A DNA stretch of 64,000 nt from Dysgonamonadaceae bacterium (lineage in GTDB: Bacteria > Bacteroidota > Bacteroidia > Bacteroidales > Azobacteroidaceae). Below, piece after piece: positions 27,498 to 38,023 of this stretch (position 1 is the stretch's first letter; every line of letters begins with the position of its first letter). Made by a program: the position numbers and the translations under genes. Under the pieces are notes generated by a model that saw only the letters and a program-made list of their open reading frames with translations, had not been told where the DNA came from and searched no databases. Where the stretch lies: the NCBI GenBank assembly GCA_031289145.1, contig JAITQA010000047.1:1-64000 (forward strand). Reading direction: 5' to 3'.

Positions 27498-28166
27498 ATG
27501 AAAATAAAGAAAATACTTAAGATTTCACTTTTAGTGATTATACTTTTAGTGGTATTTCGTTTTATATATATCCTATTTTGCTTAACTAAAATTAATCTTT
27601 GGCAAAATAAAATCGGCGAAATCTTACCCGATACATTTAAGATTGAATTACCGGTGATAAGGAACCAAAGAAATTATTTTTGCATTAGATGCACTGTGAA
27701 TGACAAATATGAAGCAGATTTTATAATTGATACCAAAGCAAGCCCTCTGGCAAAAATGGAAACTGTTAATGATTTTAATGCGAATTATTTGGGTAATTTT
27801 CCTGTTTCAAGTTCAAACTTTTACGGTCAAAAAGAAAAATTACCTTTATATTTTTTTTATAGCTTTAGAATACAATCTCTTTCATTTAAAAAACCGTTGT
27901 TTAAAGGTATTTCAAAATCAAATGCAATGTATGATTTAATGGATAACGACGTCGTCGGAAAAGATATCATAGAACAATTATTTTGGAAATTTTCTTTAGA
28001 CAAAGGAAAAATTATGCTGTTTTCAAATAAAGACTCTTTGTTTCTTTGCAAAGAAACAGAAAATTATGTAAAAATCGAACGGGAAGAACAAATTATGAAT
28101 AGTAGAATCACAATAAATTGTTTGCCGGTTTTGCCTGAAAGGCAATATCTTCATAACCGCAGGTAA
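27498..28166 (+). pseudogene. Truncated retropepsin-like aspartic protease, interrupted by a palindromic repeat
   Basis: An N-terminal membrane anchor (about residues 7-30) precedes a domain resembling Bacteroidota retropepsin-like aspartic proteases. ADFIIDTKAS occupies the position of the 'F-IDTGAS' catalytic turn, and VVGKDIIEQLFWKFSLDKGKIML matches the usual end of the first lobe. The catalytic Gly of DTG is replaced by Lys. After about residue 205 the sequence runs into PVLPERQYLHNRR, which is translated from the nested repeat at 28133. The second lobe is missing and nothing recognisable resumes beyond the repeat. Probably an inactivated gene; codon use is more AT-rich than its neighbours. 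Confidence 0.65.
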
Positions 28167-28336
28167 GGCGTTAGCCGCAACCTGCGGGAGTAAAGTAAAC
28201 GCCACACAACAACCACTGCCTGAAAGGCAGGACTTGTGCGAAAATTCCTGCCTTTCAGGCAGTGGGTTGTATTTTCACTTCTTCTGCAGGCTACGCTATC
28301 GCTTGCCTGCGGTTATGAAAATTTCGCCTTTCAGGC
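28133..28336. repeat. Nested palindromic REP/BIME-like element
   Basis: The ends are gcctgaaaggc and gcctttcaggc, next to ataaccgcagg and cctgcggttat, forming an outer inverted repeat. Inside are a hairpin built on ccgcaggt/acctgcgg and a second palindrome with 24-base arms (28209-28232 and 28246-28270, one bulged G). Such nested REP-like units in Bacteroidota are usually thought to be spread by RAYT-type transposases. No transposase is encoded here. The track ORF inside it (28236-28427) is not a gene. The 160 bases between this element and alaS hold nothing I recognise. Confidence 0.75.
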
Positions 28337-28497
28337 GGATAGCACCTCAAAAAAAGTATTAGCCGTTGATTTAAGGGTTTGCAAATTACATAAAACCCGC
28401 ATGCAAAAGTTGCGTCAAAGAGGATGAAAAAGGCTTATTTTTGTTTCAAAGTGACGGTGTAAATATTTTTTCCTTGTTTTTCCGATATAAAACAACC

Positions 28498-31113
28498 TTA
28501 TTCAATTTTCCCAATAATCTCATTCAAAGCGATAGCCAAACCTTCCGTATCTTTGCCGCCTGCTGTAGCAAAATGAGCCTGTCCGCCGCCACCGCCTTTG
28601 ATGTGCTTGGCTGCCTCCCGGATAATTTGAGAAGCATCCAGTCCCGAATTTACCAAATCATCACTCAGCATCAGCGTCAACGAAGGTTTGCCATCCAACT
28701 CGGTGGCGCCTGCAAAAAAGAAATTTTCAGGAAATTCGCCCCTCAACTGAAACGCAATGTCTTTGACAAGTTCGGCAGGAAAAGGCCCTTTGATTACATA
28801 CAGATTGACGCCATTCACCAACTGCCGGTTGTCTATCATCTGCCTTTTCACTTGCTGTACCCTTTCTTTCATAAATTCTTCAACTTGTTTTTTCAAACCG
28901 GTATTTTCTTCGAAGAATTTTTTGATAGCCTGTTTCAGGTCGGGTGCATTACTGAAAAAACTGCGGACATCTTTGAGTAAATCCTGCTGTGCGTAGAAAT
29001 ATTTTTCGCAAGCTTCGGCGGAAATAGCTTCGATACGACGGATACCGGCAGCAATCGAACTTTCACCAATAATCCGAAAAGCGCCTATCATACCGGTAGA
29101 TGCAATATGTGTCCCTCCGCAAAGCTCAACCGAAGAACCGAATTTAACCACCCGCACATCGTCGCCATATTTTTCACCAAACAAAGCCATAGCGCCCATT
29201 TTTTTAGCCTCGGCAATCGGGAGATGACGCGCTTCGTCCAACGTAATATTTTCCCTGATTTTCGCGTTGACCCGCTTTTCCACTTCCCTGATTTCTTCAT
29301 CGGTCAGTTTCTGGAAATGAGAGAAGTCGAAACGCAGGATATCCGGCGAAACAAACGAACCTTTTTGTTCTACATGCTTGCCTAAGATTTCCCGTAATAC
29401 CTCGTGCAACAAGTGGGTTGCCGTATGGTTACATTCTGTCGCCCGTCTTTTTTCAATATTGACGTCGAGCAAAAATTCATCGTCCGGATTTTCCGGCAAA
29501 CGTTTACTCAAGTGTACAGCCAAATTATTTTCCCGCTTGGTATCAAATATTTCAAGCGTTTTCCCGTCCGAATCGGTCAAGCGGCCGCAATCGCCCACCT
29601 GGCCGCCCATTTCGGCATAGAAAGGCGTCTTGTCGAAAACAAGCTGGAAATATTCTGCATTCTTTTGTTTTACTTTTCGGTAACGAAGTATTTTTGCATG
29701 AACCGAAGTGTCGTCGTAACCGACAAATACCGATTCTCCTTCCCGCAAGGAAATCCAATCGCCCGTTTCAATAGCGGCCGCATTTCTGGCGCGTTCTTTC
29801 TGTTTTTGCATCTCCGTATCAAAGCCTTCCTTGTCGATATCCATTTCATGCTCCCGCAAAATCAGTTCGGTCAAGTCGAGCGGAAAACCATAAGTATCGT
29901 ATAAAACAAAGGCATCTACACCTTTGATACGGGTTTTATGACTTGCACGGGCGTCAAATATCATCTTATCAAGCAATTTGATGCCGTTTTCCAGTGTTCT
30001 CAGGAAAGATTCTTCTTCCTCCCTGACCACTTTTTCTATCAGGTTTTGTTGAGATGCCAATTCGGGGTAAGCATCTCCCATTGTCTCTACCAGCACCGGA
30101 ATCAGTTTGTACATGAATGCTTGCTTTTGTCCGAGGAACGTGTAGCCGTAACGGACAGCGCGACGCAGAATCCGTCGGATTACATAGCCTGCTTTGGCAT
30201 TGGAAGGCAATTGTCCGTCGGTAATTGAAAAGGCGATGGTACGGACATGGTCGGCCACCACACGCATGGCAATATCTTTCCCTTTGTCCGCTCCGTATAC
30301 GCAAGCGGAAATGCGGGCGATTCCCTTGATGACAGGCTGAAAAACATCTGTGTCATAGTTGGATATTTTCCCTTGAACGGCCATACACAAACGCTCAAAA
30401 CCCATACCGGTATCAATCACCTTGTTGGGCAAACCTTCCAGAGAACCATCTGCTTTGCGGTTGAACTGCATAAAAACCAAGTTCCAGATTTCGATGACCT
30501 GCGGATGGTCGTGATTCACCAAAAGCAGTCCATCGACTTTCGCTCTTTCTTCGTCCGGACGGATGTCGATGTGAATTTCCGAACAGGGGCCACAAGGACC
30601 TGTATCACCCATTTCCCAAAAATTATCTTTTTTGCTCCCATTCAGAATCTTGCCTTCAGGAAGATATTGCCCCCAATAAGAAGCAGCCTCATCGTCGCGC
30701 CCAAGATTTTCCGAAGGACTTCCTTCGAAAACGGTGACATACAGACGGTCTTTATCTAATTTCAACACGCCGGTCAGGTATTCCCAAGCATATTCTATGG
30801 CCTCTTTCTTGAAATAATCGCCGAAAGACCAGTTGCCCAGCATCTCGAACATGGTATGATGATACGTGTCGTGTCCCACCTCTTCCAAGTCATTGTGTTT
30901 GCCGCTCACCCGCAAACATTTTTGTGAATCGGCTACACGGGAATATTGAATGGGGACATTGCCCAATATGATGTCTTTAAACTGATTCATTCCCGCATTG
31001 GTAAACATCAAAGTCGGATCATCCTTGATAACCATTGGCGCTGAAAGAACAATTTTATGCTTTCTATTCTCAAAAAAATCTTTGAAAGATTGACGAATTT
31101 CTTTTGCTGTCAT
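28498..31113 (-). CDS. alaS: Alanyl-tRNA synthetase
   Basis: AlaS charges tRNA-Ala. The 871-residue protein shows the class II catalytic core with [15 protein letters not shown] and [21 protein letters not shown]. The editing domain is marked by [18 protein letters not shown] and [10 protein letters not shown], which carry its zinc ligands. A C-Ala region with [16 protein letters not shown] closes the protein. Length is normal. The gene is divergent from the M23 peptidase gene, with facing promoters in a 100-base gap. Confidence 0.97.
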   Translation of the reverse strand: MTAKEIRQSFKDFFENRKHKIVLSAPMVIKDDPTLMFTNAGMNQFKDIILGNVPIQYSRVADSQKCLRVSGKHNDLEEVGHDTYHHTMFEMLGNWSFGDYFKKEAIEYAWEYLTGVLKLDKDRLYVTVFEGSPSENLGRDDEAASYWGQYLPEGKILNGSKKDNFWEMGDTGPCGPCSEIHIDIRPDEERAKVDGLLLVNHDHPQVIEIWNLVFMQFNRKADGSLEGLPNKVIDTGMGFERLCMAVQGKISNYDTDVFQPVIKGIARISACVYGADKGKDIAMRVVADHVRTIAFSITDGQLPSNAKAGYVIRRILRRAVRYGYTFLGQKQAFMYKLIPVLVETMGDAYPELASQQNLIEKVVREEEESFLRTLENGIKLLDKMIFDARASHKTRIKGVDAFVLYDTYGFPLDLTELILREHEMDIDKEGFDTEMQKQKERARNAAAIETGDWISLREGESVFVGYDDTSVHAKILRYRKVKQKNAEYFQLVFDKTPFYAEMGGQVGDCGRLTDSDGKTLEIFDTKRENNLAVHLSKRLPENPDDEFLLDVNIEKRRATECNHTATHLLHEVLREILGKHVEQKGSFVSPDILRFDFSHFQKLTDEEIREVEKRVNAKIRENITLDEARHLPIAEAKKMGAMALFGEKYGDDVRVVKFGSSVELCGGTHIASTGMIGAFRIIGESSIAAGIRRIEAISAEACEKYFYAQQDLLKDVRSFFSNAPDLKQAIKKFFEENTGLKKQVEEFMKERVQQVKRQMIDNRQLVNGVNLYVIKGPFPAELVKDIAFQLRGEFPENFFFAGATELDGKPSLTLMLSDDLVNSGLDASQIIREAAKHIKGGGGGQAHFATAGGKDTEGLAIALNEIIGKIE

Positions 31114-31157
31114 GCGAACTAAAACTTTAATATAATCAAATTTAACTTAAACGATTT

Positions 31158-31166
31158 GCAAAAGTA
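31158..31166 (-). promoter_or_regulatory. Promoter -7 element for alaS
   Basis: The minus strand reads TActTTTGC about 44 bases before the alaS ATG. Confidence 0.6.
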
Positions 31167-31178
31167 CAATAAATAAGT

Positions 31179-31186
31179 TATTTTTG
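31179..31186 (+). promoter_or_regulatory. Promoter -7 element for the M23 peptidase gene
   Basis: TAttTTTG lies 27 bases before the ATG at 31214 and is back to back with the alaS promoter. Confidence 0.55.
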
Positions 31187-31213
31187 TCCTGATTTTAATA
31201 ATTTTTATTTGAT

Positions 31214-32167
31214 ATGAGTAAAACATTTTTCCAATACAATCCGGAAACTTTGACTTACGAAAGAGTTTATCTTTCTGTAGCACAACGGATTTTGATTGTT
31301 TTCCGGCAACTCGTCATTGGAGCTGGAATCGGTGCTGTACTGTTTGGAATAGCTACTTATGCATTTGACTCGCCTCTCGAACAACAATTAAAAAAAGACA
31401 ATAAACTTTTGCTAAGCCAATACCAGGTTTTGTCCCGCAGAATAGCCGAAAACGAAAAAGTGCTGGAAGAACTGACGGAACGCGATAATAAATTGTACCG
31501 TACTATTTTTAATGCGGAACCCATTCCGGCAGCTATCCGGCGGCAAGGATTTGGAGGCACCAACCGGTATGAGTTTCTTCTGGATATACCCAATTCCGAT
31601 TTGGTGATTGCTACTACACAAAAATTGGACATGATGTCCAAAGAGTTGTATGTACAGTCTAATTCTTATGACGAATTGATTGATTTAATCAAAAATAAAG
31701 AAGAACGAATGAAAAGTATTCCGGCTATCCGCCCGCTTTCCAGTAGAGATTTCAAAGATGTATCTTCCGGTTTCGGGATGCGTGTACATCCGATTTGGGG
31801 AGATCTCCGTCCGCATACGGGAATTGATTTAACGGCCGAAGCAGGTAGCCCGATTTACGCAACCGGCAATGGGGTTGTTGTGTCTGCGCAATGGGAAGGT
31901 GGTTATGGATATTGTGTGGTTATCAATCACGGATTCGGCTATAAATCGCTTTATGGTCATTGTAAAGAGATGATAGTCAGACCGGGACAAAAAGTTGTAC
32001 GGGGACAGAAAATTGCTACCGTAGGTATGACCGGAGATGCAAGCGGCAACCACGTGCACTACGAAGTCAGGGTGAAAGATAAAATTGACAATCCGGCTAA
32101 GTATTTTTTCATGGACTTGACTCCGGAAGAATACGAAGAAATGCTGTTTGTCTCCGAAAACAGATAA
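31214..32167 (+). CDS. M23-family peptidoglycan endopeptidase, membrane anchored
   Basis: A 317-residue inner-membrane protein. A transmembrane helix lies at about 36-55, a coiled coil at about 58-95, and an M23 (lysostaphin-type) domain at about 180-290. The zinc ligands and catalytic His are visible in HTGIDLTAEAG and GNHVHYEV. The protein probably cleaves peptide cross-links in peptidoglycan, or acts as a wall-enzyme activator. A MerR-type gene follows after 14 bases in the same direction. Confidence 0.92.
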   Translation: MSKTFFQYNPETLTYERVYLSVAQRILIVFRQLVIGAGIGAVLFGIATYAFDSPLEQQLKKDNKLLLSQYQVLSRRIAENEKVLEELTERDNKLYRTIFNAEPIPAAIRRQGFGGTNRYEFLLDIPNSDLVIATTQKLDMMSKELYVQSNSYDELIDLIKNKEERMKSIPAIRPLSSRDFKDVSSGFGMRVHPIWGDLRPHTGIDLTAEAGSPIYATGNGVVVSAQWEGGYGYCVVINHGFGYKSLYGHCKEMIVRPGQKVVRGQKIATVGMTGDASGNHVHYEVRVKDKIDNPAKYFFMDLTPEEYEEMLFVSENR

Positions 32168-32181
32168 TCGCATTCCGGCAA

Positions 32182-32541
32182 ATGAAACCTTTTACCCAGA
32201 AAAAGATTCTTTATTCCATCAAAGAAGTTGCAGACGAATTTGGCGTTAAAACTTCTTTGCTAAGGTATTGGGAAAAAGAGTTCGATTTCATCCACCCTGT
32301 AAAATCGGCAAAAGGCACCCGTCAATACAGCGGAAAAGATATTGAGAATATTCGCCTTGTCTATCATTTAGTAAAAGAAAAAGGCTTGACTTTAACCGGC
32401 GCTAAACAAAGATTAAAAGACAACGGCGGACAATTAGCCAATAAAGAAAGTGTCATACTCCGCCTGCAAAATGTGCTTTCCGAATTGCAGGATTTGGAAG
32501 CGGCGTTCGGCGAAATTACGAAGCAACTTCCGCCTGCGTGA
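32182..32541 (+). CDS. MerR-type transcriptional regulator, short form
   Basis: A 119-residue protein with a MerR winged-helix DNA-binding domain (YSIKEVADEFGVKTSLLRYWEKEFDFI, then GTRQYSGKDIENIRLVYHLV) and a short helical C-terminus for dimerisation. No effector-binding domain or metal-binding cysteines are present. This short form regularly follows an M23 peptidase gene in Bacteroidales, but its targets are unknown. It converges with the Rel/Spo gene; the two stop codons are 1 base apart. Confidence 0.87.
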   Translation: MKPFTQKKILYSIKEVADEFGVKTSLLRYWEKEFDFIHPVKSAKGTRQYSGKDIENIRLVYHLVKEKGLTLTGAKQRLKDNGGQLANKESVILRLQNVLSELQDLEAAFGEITKQLPPA

Positions 32542-32542
32542 A

Positions 32543-34837
32543 TCAGTCTATTTTCTTTACGCTTTTTACGCCTTTTATTTTCTGCAAACGGGATGATAAT
32601 TGATTGATATCATCCATATCGTGAATGAAAACATCGATGACGCTTTCAAATAAGCCATCAAGCGAATCAATGACCAATTTCCGCATATTAACGGATAATT
32701 CATTCGTAATTGCCTGTGTAATATCATTCAAAACGCCCATCCGGTCGATGCCTTTGACTTCTATTTTACAAGGGAAAGAAAATACTTTGTGTCCTGCCCA
32801 TTCGCACGAAATGATACGGTCGCCGAAACGGGTTTTTAGCGTAAGCGCCTGTGGGCAGGAACGCTTGTGCACTTCCAAATGCCCATCGTCCTGAATAAAA
32901 CCCAAGACTTCTTCACCCGGAATAGGATGGCAACAGGAAGAAGTTATATAATTTTTTTGAAAATCAGCTTCATCTAAGATATAGGTTTTCTTACGGTCAA
33001 TCTGTCTGGCATCCAACAGCGGCGTATCCACGGTTTTCGTTTCGTTACTGTCCTTCGTCCCCGCGCTAAATGTCTTTTTTACATATTTCATGAGAAAATT
33101 ATCCGTTTTCTCCTTGAGTATTTTTTGGGGATTCTCCGGTAATTCCAATTGTTTTTCGGCAAGTGCATAATAAAGGGCTTCCTTTTTAGGATAACCGTAG
33201 AAAGCGAGAAATTTATCTAAAATCTGAACAGAAAATTCTATCTCCGCTTTTTCTAAACAGGCAATCAACAGTTGTTCCCCTTCTTTTATTTTCTCCTTTT
33301 TTTGCTTTTTCAGGAAAGATTCTATTTTGGTTTTCGCTTTAGCCGTAGTAACAAAATTAAGCCACTCCGACTGGGGTTTTTGGGAACGGGAAGTCAATAT
33401 TTCAACCTGATCGCCGGAAGATAATTTATAACTTAACGGCGCCAAAGCATGATTCACTTTTGCTCCAATACATTTATCGCCCACATTGGTATGGATTTCA
33501 TAGGCAAAATCCAATGCGGTAGCTCCCTGAGGCAAAGTCTTGATTTCTCCTTTAGGCGTAAAAATAAATATCTCTGAAGCATACAGATTCAGTTTGATGG
33601 TATCCAAAAAATCCATGGCATTGGGACTTGGCGCTTCTAATACATCCTGAATCCTTTCCAACCAACGGTCCAATTCCGTTTGCTCTTCTATGGTATTCCG
33701 GCCGCCATACTCTTTGTATTTCCAATGGGCTGCCAATCCTTTTTCATCAATCTCGTCCATTTTGGCGCTCCTTATCTGTATTTCTACCCACTGTCCATCC
33801 GGACCCATCACCGTCAGATGGAGCGCTTGATAACCATTGGCTTTGGGATGACTCACCCAATCCCGAATCCGGTCGGGACGCAAGCTGTACAAGTTAGTAA
33901 TAGCCGAATAAATATCCCAACATTGCTTTTTTACATCCACATCGGGTTTCGGTTCAAAAACAATCCGTACCGCAAAAATATCGTAAATCTCATCAAAATT
34001 CACTTTTTTCGCTTGCATTTTGTTCCAAATCGAATAAATGGACTTTACCCGTTCCTGCATTTTATAGCGAATTTCCAGTTCGTCTAACTTTGGAGAAAGC
34101 GGCGTAGCAAAATTTTGGTAGATTTTCTCCCTGTTTGCAGCCGTAGCTTCCAATTTTTGGCTTATCTGCTTGTATTCTTCCGGGTGTTCATACTTAAAAC
34201 TCAAATCTTCCAATTCGGTTTTGATGGCAAACAGCCCCAACCGGTGTGCCATCGGCGCATACAAAAACATCGTTTCACCGGCTATTTTATATTGTTTTGC
34301 GGGAAGGAGCGACCCTAAAGTTCGCATATTGTGCAAACGGTCGGCAATTTTTATCAGAATAACCCGGATATCATCCGACATGGTAAGCAACAGCCGCCGC
34401 ATGTTTTCGGCTTGCGCAGATGCGGCTCCCGCGAATATCCCGCCTGATATTTTTGTTAATCCATTGACAATCTGAGCAATTTTATCTCCAAAAACGCTTC
34501 GGATATCTTCTACCGTATAATCGGTATCTTCTACTACATCGTGCAACAAAGCGGAACAAATTGAGGTGGAACCCAAACCCATTTCTTCGCTGACAATCTG
34601 AGCAACAGCTAAAGGATGCATGATATAAGGTTCTCCCGACTGCCTTTTCACCCCTTTGTGCGCGGAGTTGGCAAAAAGAAAAGCATTGTTTATAATTTCA
34701 AATTTTTGACGGTGATTCGATTGGGCATAACTTTTCTGTAGTCGCTCAAAAGCTTCCTGAATCATTTTATCATCTCCATTTGTTTTTGTATTTTTCGCTT
34801 TCCCCTCCATTTTACAATCCTCTTTTTTGTTTGTCAA
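32543..34837 (-). CDS. RelA/SpoT-family (p)ppGpp synthetase/hydrolase
   Basis: A 764-residue long RSH enzyme of the stringent response. The HD hydrolase domain is intact (CSALLHDVVEDTDYT, IKIADRLHNMRTL), as is the synthetase domain (RIRDWVSHPKANGYQALHLT). TGS (IFTPKGEIKTLPQGATALDFAY), zinc-finger-like (TSSCCHPIPGEEVLGF) and C-terminal ACT domains follow. It should therefore both make and degrade (p)ppGpp. It starts 4 bases inside the end of the upstream mltD gene. A start at MEGKAKN or MIQEAF is also possible. Confidence 0.94.
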   Translation of the reverse strand: MTNKKEDCKMEGKAKNTKTNGDDKMIQEAFERLQKSYAQSNHRQKFEIINNAFLFANSAHKGVKRQSGEPYIMHPLAVAQIVSEEMGLGSTSICSALLHDVVEDTDYTVEDIRSVFGDKIAQIVNGLTKISGGIFAGAASAQAENMRRLLLTMSDDIRVILIKIADRLHNMRTLGSLLPAKQYKIAGETMFLYAPMAHRLGLFAIKTELEDLSFKYEHPEEYKQISQKLEATAANREKIYQNFATPLSPKLDELEIRYKMQERVKSIYSIWNKMQAKKVNFDEIYDIFAVRIVFEPKPDVDVKKQCWDIYSAITNLYSLRPDRIRDWVSHPKANGYQALHLTVMGPDGQWVEIQIRSAKMDEIDEKGLAAHWKYKEYGGRNTIEEQTELDRWLERIQDVLEAPSPNAMDFLDTIKLNLYASEIFIFTPKGEIKTLPQGATALDFAYEIHTNVGDKCIGAKVNHALAPLSYKLSSGDQVEILTSRSQKPQSEWLNFVTTAKAKTKIESFLKKQKKEKIKEGEQLLIACLEKAEIEFSVQILDKFLAFYGYPKKEALYYALAEKQLELPENPQKILKEKTDNFLMKYVKKTFSAGTKDSNETKTVDTPLLDARQIDRKKTYILDEADFQKNYITSSCCHPIPGEEVLGFIQDDGHLEVHKRSCPQALTLKTRFGDRIISCEWAGHKVFSFPCKIEVKGIDRMGVLNDITQAITNELSVNMRKLVIDSLDGLFESVIDVFIHDMDDINQLSSRLQKIKGVKSVKKID

Positions 34838-36375
34838 ATAGTCGGCACTTTAATATATTGCCCTACTTTTAATGCCGGATTTTTCGTATTATTCAATTTC
34901 ATTAAATCTTCGTGCGTATATCCTCGGTATCTTTTGGCAATCGTATAATAGGAATCACCATCCCTTACTTTATAATTCGCCGTAGGTTGTTTTGAAGTGG
35001 GAGCAGCAGTCGACGAGGTCGTTGGGAAGGTTGTTTTTGCCGGTTTGGAAGCCTTTGCCACCTGACTGTTGTCAGATATTGAATACCCGCCGTTATTCAC
35101 ATATAGCGTCAAACTTTTACCAACAGCCACTTTTGAGGTTCTCAAGCCATTCCATTTGCGAATGGCGGAAACCGTCACGCCATACCTGTGTGCAATCGTA
35201 TTCAAACTTTCACCTTTAGCTACCCGGTGAATAATTTTTTCCTGGCTATTGGAAGACGATTTGTCGACATAAGCCCGATTGGTAAATAACTCATCCGCTT
35301 TATGGCTTGCAATCTCTTTTTCCAATTCTACAAAAGCATACGCCTTAACAGTCGGTAATTTCAAAGGCTGTGGGCGATAATTTCCGGGAATAACATCCCG
35401 CTTGTACTGAGGATTCAAAGCCTTGATTTCCTCTTTGTCCATCTGAAGAATAGCTGCAATTTGGTCAAAATGAATCAATTGCTCAACCATTACCGTATCC
35501 GTAGACGACGGCAGCGTCATCTCAACAGGATATATCTTGTGATAGGCATAATAATTCATGACGTAATTGGCGGCAATGAAAAAGGGAAGATAACTTCGAG
35601 TCTCTCGCGGAAGATAAGGATAAATAGCCCAATAATCCGTTTTACCTCCTGAGCGTTTTATGGCTTTATTTACATTTCCGCCCCCGCAATTGTAGGCGGC
35701 AATCGCAAGATTCCAATCTTTATAGGTATCATACAGGTCTTTCAGATAACGGCAGGCGGCATCAGTCGATTTTACCGGGTCGCGCCGTTCGTCAATCAAA
35801 CTGTTTATTTCCAATCCGTATGATTTTCCGGTCGGTAATATAAATTGCCATAGTCCGGATGCTCCGGCTCTGGAGAGGGCTGTCGGATTCAATGCCGATT
35901 CAACAATTGTCAGGTATTTTAATTCAAGGGGCAAGTCATATTTGTCCAAGGTTTCTTCTATCATCGGAAAATAAAAAGACTCTAAACCCAACATGTATTC
36001 AACCATACTTCGACGCCGGTCGACATAATAATCTATACATGTCCTAACGACACTATTATAAGGAAGTTCTATTATTTTAGGCAATCTTGACAGCCTTTCC
36101 ACATAAACCGAATCGCTTACAGAAACATTTTCATTATACGCTGCATTATTAATTTTTTTGGCATAATGCGTAACATACCACGAATTTATCAGTTTATCCC
36201 AATTGGTATCCCAAGCCTCAGGCGTATAAATATCCTGCCCGGCTACTGTTCGGGGATTTGAATCACCTTCGTTTTCTTGTGCGATTTTTTTTTCCAAATC
36301 CTGCCACATCGTGACTTGCGCCGAAGCACAAACACTGAATAAAGTCGCGATTACTGCTAAAATAAATGTTTTCAT
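34834..36375 (-). CDS. mltD: MltD-like lytic transglycosylase with two LysM domains
   Basis: A 513-residue exported peptidoglycan lyase. The SLT domain (about residues 130-270) has the catalytic Glu in VESALNPTALSRAGASGLWQF and the AYNCGGGNV motif. LysM domains lie at about 388-432 (HRVAKGESLNTIAHRYGVTV) and 465-511 (YKVRDGDSYYTIAKRYRG). The signal peptide ends near ASAQ. It cuts glycan strands with anhydro-MurNAc formation. Gene order mltD then Rel/Spo with a 4-base overlap indicates co-translation. Confidence 0.93.
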   Translation of the reverse strand: MKTFILAVIATLFSVCASAQVTMWQDLEKKIAQENEGDSNPRTVAGQDIYTPEAWDTNWDKLINSWYVTHYAKKINNAAYNENVSVSDSVYVERLSRLPKIIELPYNSVVRTCIDYYVDRRRSMVEYMLGLESFYFPMIEETLDKYDLPLELKYLTIVESALNPTALSRAGASGLWQFILPTGKSYGLEINSLIDERRDPVKSTDAACRYLKDLYDTYKDWNLAIAAYNCGGGNVNKAIKRSGGKTDYWAIYPYLPRETRSYLPFFIAANYVMNYYAYHKIYPVEMTLPSSTDTVMVEQLIHFDQIAAILQMDKEEIKALNPQYKRDVIPGNYRPQPLKLPTVKAYAFVELEKEIASHKADELFTNRAYVDKSSSNSQEKIIHRVAKGESLNTIAHRYGVTVSAIRKWNGLRTSKVAVGKSLTLYVNNGGYSISDNSQVAKASKPAKTTFPTTSSTAAPTSKQPTANYKVRDGDSYYTIAKRYRGYTHEDLMKLNNTKNPALKVGQYIKVPTI

Positions 36376-36404
36376 TCTGTTCTTAGATTCGTAAGCTCAA
36401 TTAA

Positions 36405-37109
36405 TTAAAAAGTTAAACTACATTGCAAGCCTATAGAGCGGGAGCTTACATTTGTCCGCTCATATATAACCGGATCAATCCGCATACCCAAATCCGGGCT
36501 GATATCGAAATCAAACAATTGTGCATCCACAAATGCGTCAATAATCCAAATAGCATACACACCCACACTGATAATATAACTCATGTCACGGTATCGGCGA
36601 TAGTAATCTTTTTTAGATTTCAAAGCGCTCGAAAACCAGTTTCTTTGTTCTTGCGACCAATCTACAAGGTTTTCCGGAAGCGTATAAGGTCGATAATCCG
36701 CCCATGAATTTGTCTCATCATTACTGTCATTAAAGTCTATATACGCCTTTTTATACCCGCTATATTGGGTTCCGTTCCAAGTAATTGCATACATACACCC
36801 TATAAAACTACCGTATACCAATGGCAATTTCCAATATTTCTGATTATAAATCTGCCCTAAACCGGGAAAAATGGCAGAATAAATAATCGCCCTGTTCGGA
36901 TTCCGTTTGGATACCGCTTCTTTCCGCGTCATCTCTACCGAATCTTTTTCACCCATCGCTTCAAAAGAATCGACAAACAACGAATCGGGGAAAACGGCAA
37001 AATCATCTGACACGAAAGTCGTATCTTTGTTAAAAGACACACGCTCCTGCGCCTTCAGGCAAGGCGCAAAAAAAAGCAACATTAATATAAACCCGGTATA
37101 TCGTTTCAA
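36405..37109 (-). CDS. DUF5683-domain envelope protein
   Basis: A 234-residue protein with a signal peptide and the DUF5683 core: NPNRAIIYSAIFPGLGQIYNQKYWKLPLVYG (about 70-100) and further hydrophobic stretches. The 'PGLGQIYN' phrase is shared with small membrane domains of unknown role. A gene of this type is commonly found between parB and mltD in Bacteroidales. No enzyme motif is seen. It lies 14 bases after parB in the unit parA-parB-DUF5683-mltD-rel. Confidence 0.8.
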   Translation of the reverse strand: MKRYTGFILMLLFFAPCLKAQERVSFNKDTTFVSDDFAVFPDSLFVDSFEAMGEKDSVEMTRKEAVSKRNPNRAIIYSAIFPGLGQIYNQKYWKLPLVYGSFIGCMYAITWNGTQYSGYKKAYIDFNDSNDETNSWADYRPYTLPENLVDWSQEQRNWFSSALKSKKDYYRRYRDMSYIISVGVYAIWIIDAFVDAQLFDFDISPDLGMRIDPVIYERTNVSSRSIGLQCSLTF

Positions 37110-37123
37110 ATGATTCGACTAAG

Positions 37124-38020
37124 TTAGGAATTATTTTTTAAAGAATCAAAAAACTGAACAATTTTCTCCAATTCAGCCTCATTTGCAAAAGCAATGCTGA
37201 TTTTTCCGGCGCCTTTTTCGTTGCAGGAAAGCGATACTTTTACCCCCAGAAACGAGGCGAGGTGCTTTTTCAACAAATCATAATCGGCAGGCATTTTCTT
37301 TTTCTCCCTGGCAATAGCAACCGGCTTTTCTGCTATTGTTCCGCTTTCATTCAGTTCTCTCACAATTTCCTCGGTACGCCGGACAGAGAATCCGTATTCT
37401 AAAATCTGTTCGTAGACCATCAATTGCGTAGAGGGGTCTTCCAGGGAAAGTAGCGATTTGGCATGCCCCATATCTATTTTTTTATCCTTCAATCCTATCT
37501 GGATTTCGGCAGGCAACTTCAATATGCGCAGGAAATTGGCAATAGTCGCACGTTTTTTCCCGATACGTTCACTCAGTTTTTCCTGCGTCAGGCTATGTGT
37601 ATCAATGAGCGTCTGAAAAGCCAAAGCAATCTCGATAGCATTCAGGTCTTCCCGTTGAATATTTTCGATCAATGCCATTTCCATGATATTTTCATCGCTG
37701 GCTTTTCGTATATAAGCGGGAACAGATGTAAGATCGGCCAATTTCGACGCCCTGTATCTTCTTTCTCCGGAAATAATCTGATAACGCTCCGGCTCTATTT
37801 CTCGCAAGGTTATCGGCTGAACCAATCCCAAAGATTTGATGGATGCAGCTAATTCTTCCAAAGCTTCCTGATCAAAAACGGAACGAGGCTGATCGGGATT
37901 TGCTTCTATTTTAGATAATTCCACCTCATTGATTGACGATGACCCTCCCGTATTCAAGTCATCCATTGTTATCAAGGCTTCCAAGCCTCTTCCTAAAGCG
38001 GATTTTGTTTGTCTGGACAT
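37124..38020 (-). CDS. parB: Chromosome-partitioning protein ParB
   Basis: A 298-residue ParB/Spo0J protein. The CTP-binding N-terminal domain has QPITLREIEPERYQIISGERRYRA, where GERRxRA is the CTPase motif, and ENIQREDLNAIE. It is followed by the parS-binding HTH (TQEKLSERIGKKRATIANFLRILKLP) and a C-terminal dimerisation domain. It follows parA by 3 bases. I found no obvious parS palindrome in the neighbourhood by eye. Confidence 0.95.
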   Translation of the reverse strand: MSRQTKSALGRGLEALITMDDLNTGGSSSINEVELSKIEANPDQPRSVFDQEALEELAASIKSLGLVQPITLREIEPERYQIISGERRYRASKLADLTSVPAYIRKASDENIMEMALIENIQREDLNAIEIALAFQTLIDTHSLTQEKLSERIGKKRATIANFLRILKLPAEIQIGLKDKKIDMGHAKSLLSLEDPSTQLMVYEQILEYGFSVRRTEEIVRELNESGTIAEKPVAIAREKKKMPADYDLLKKHLASFLGVKVSLSCNEKGAGKISIAFANEAELEKIVQFFDSLKNNS

Positions 38021-38023
38021 AAT

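Noticed and set aside
27372-27501. Small ORF with MKFLIDTKASG, similar to the later IDTKAS of the aspartic-protease-like gene
   Set aside because: Only seven residues are shared, the remaining peptide resembles nothing, and there is no promoter or ribosome site. It could be a degraded partial copy, but the evidence is too thin for a feature.
28236-28427. 63-residue ORF with an apparent signal sequence
   Set aside because: Most of it is translated from the nested palindromic repeat, and the 'signal' comes from the repeat arms.
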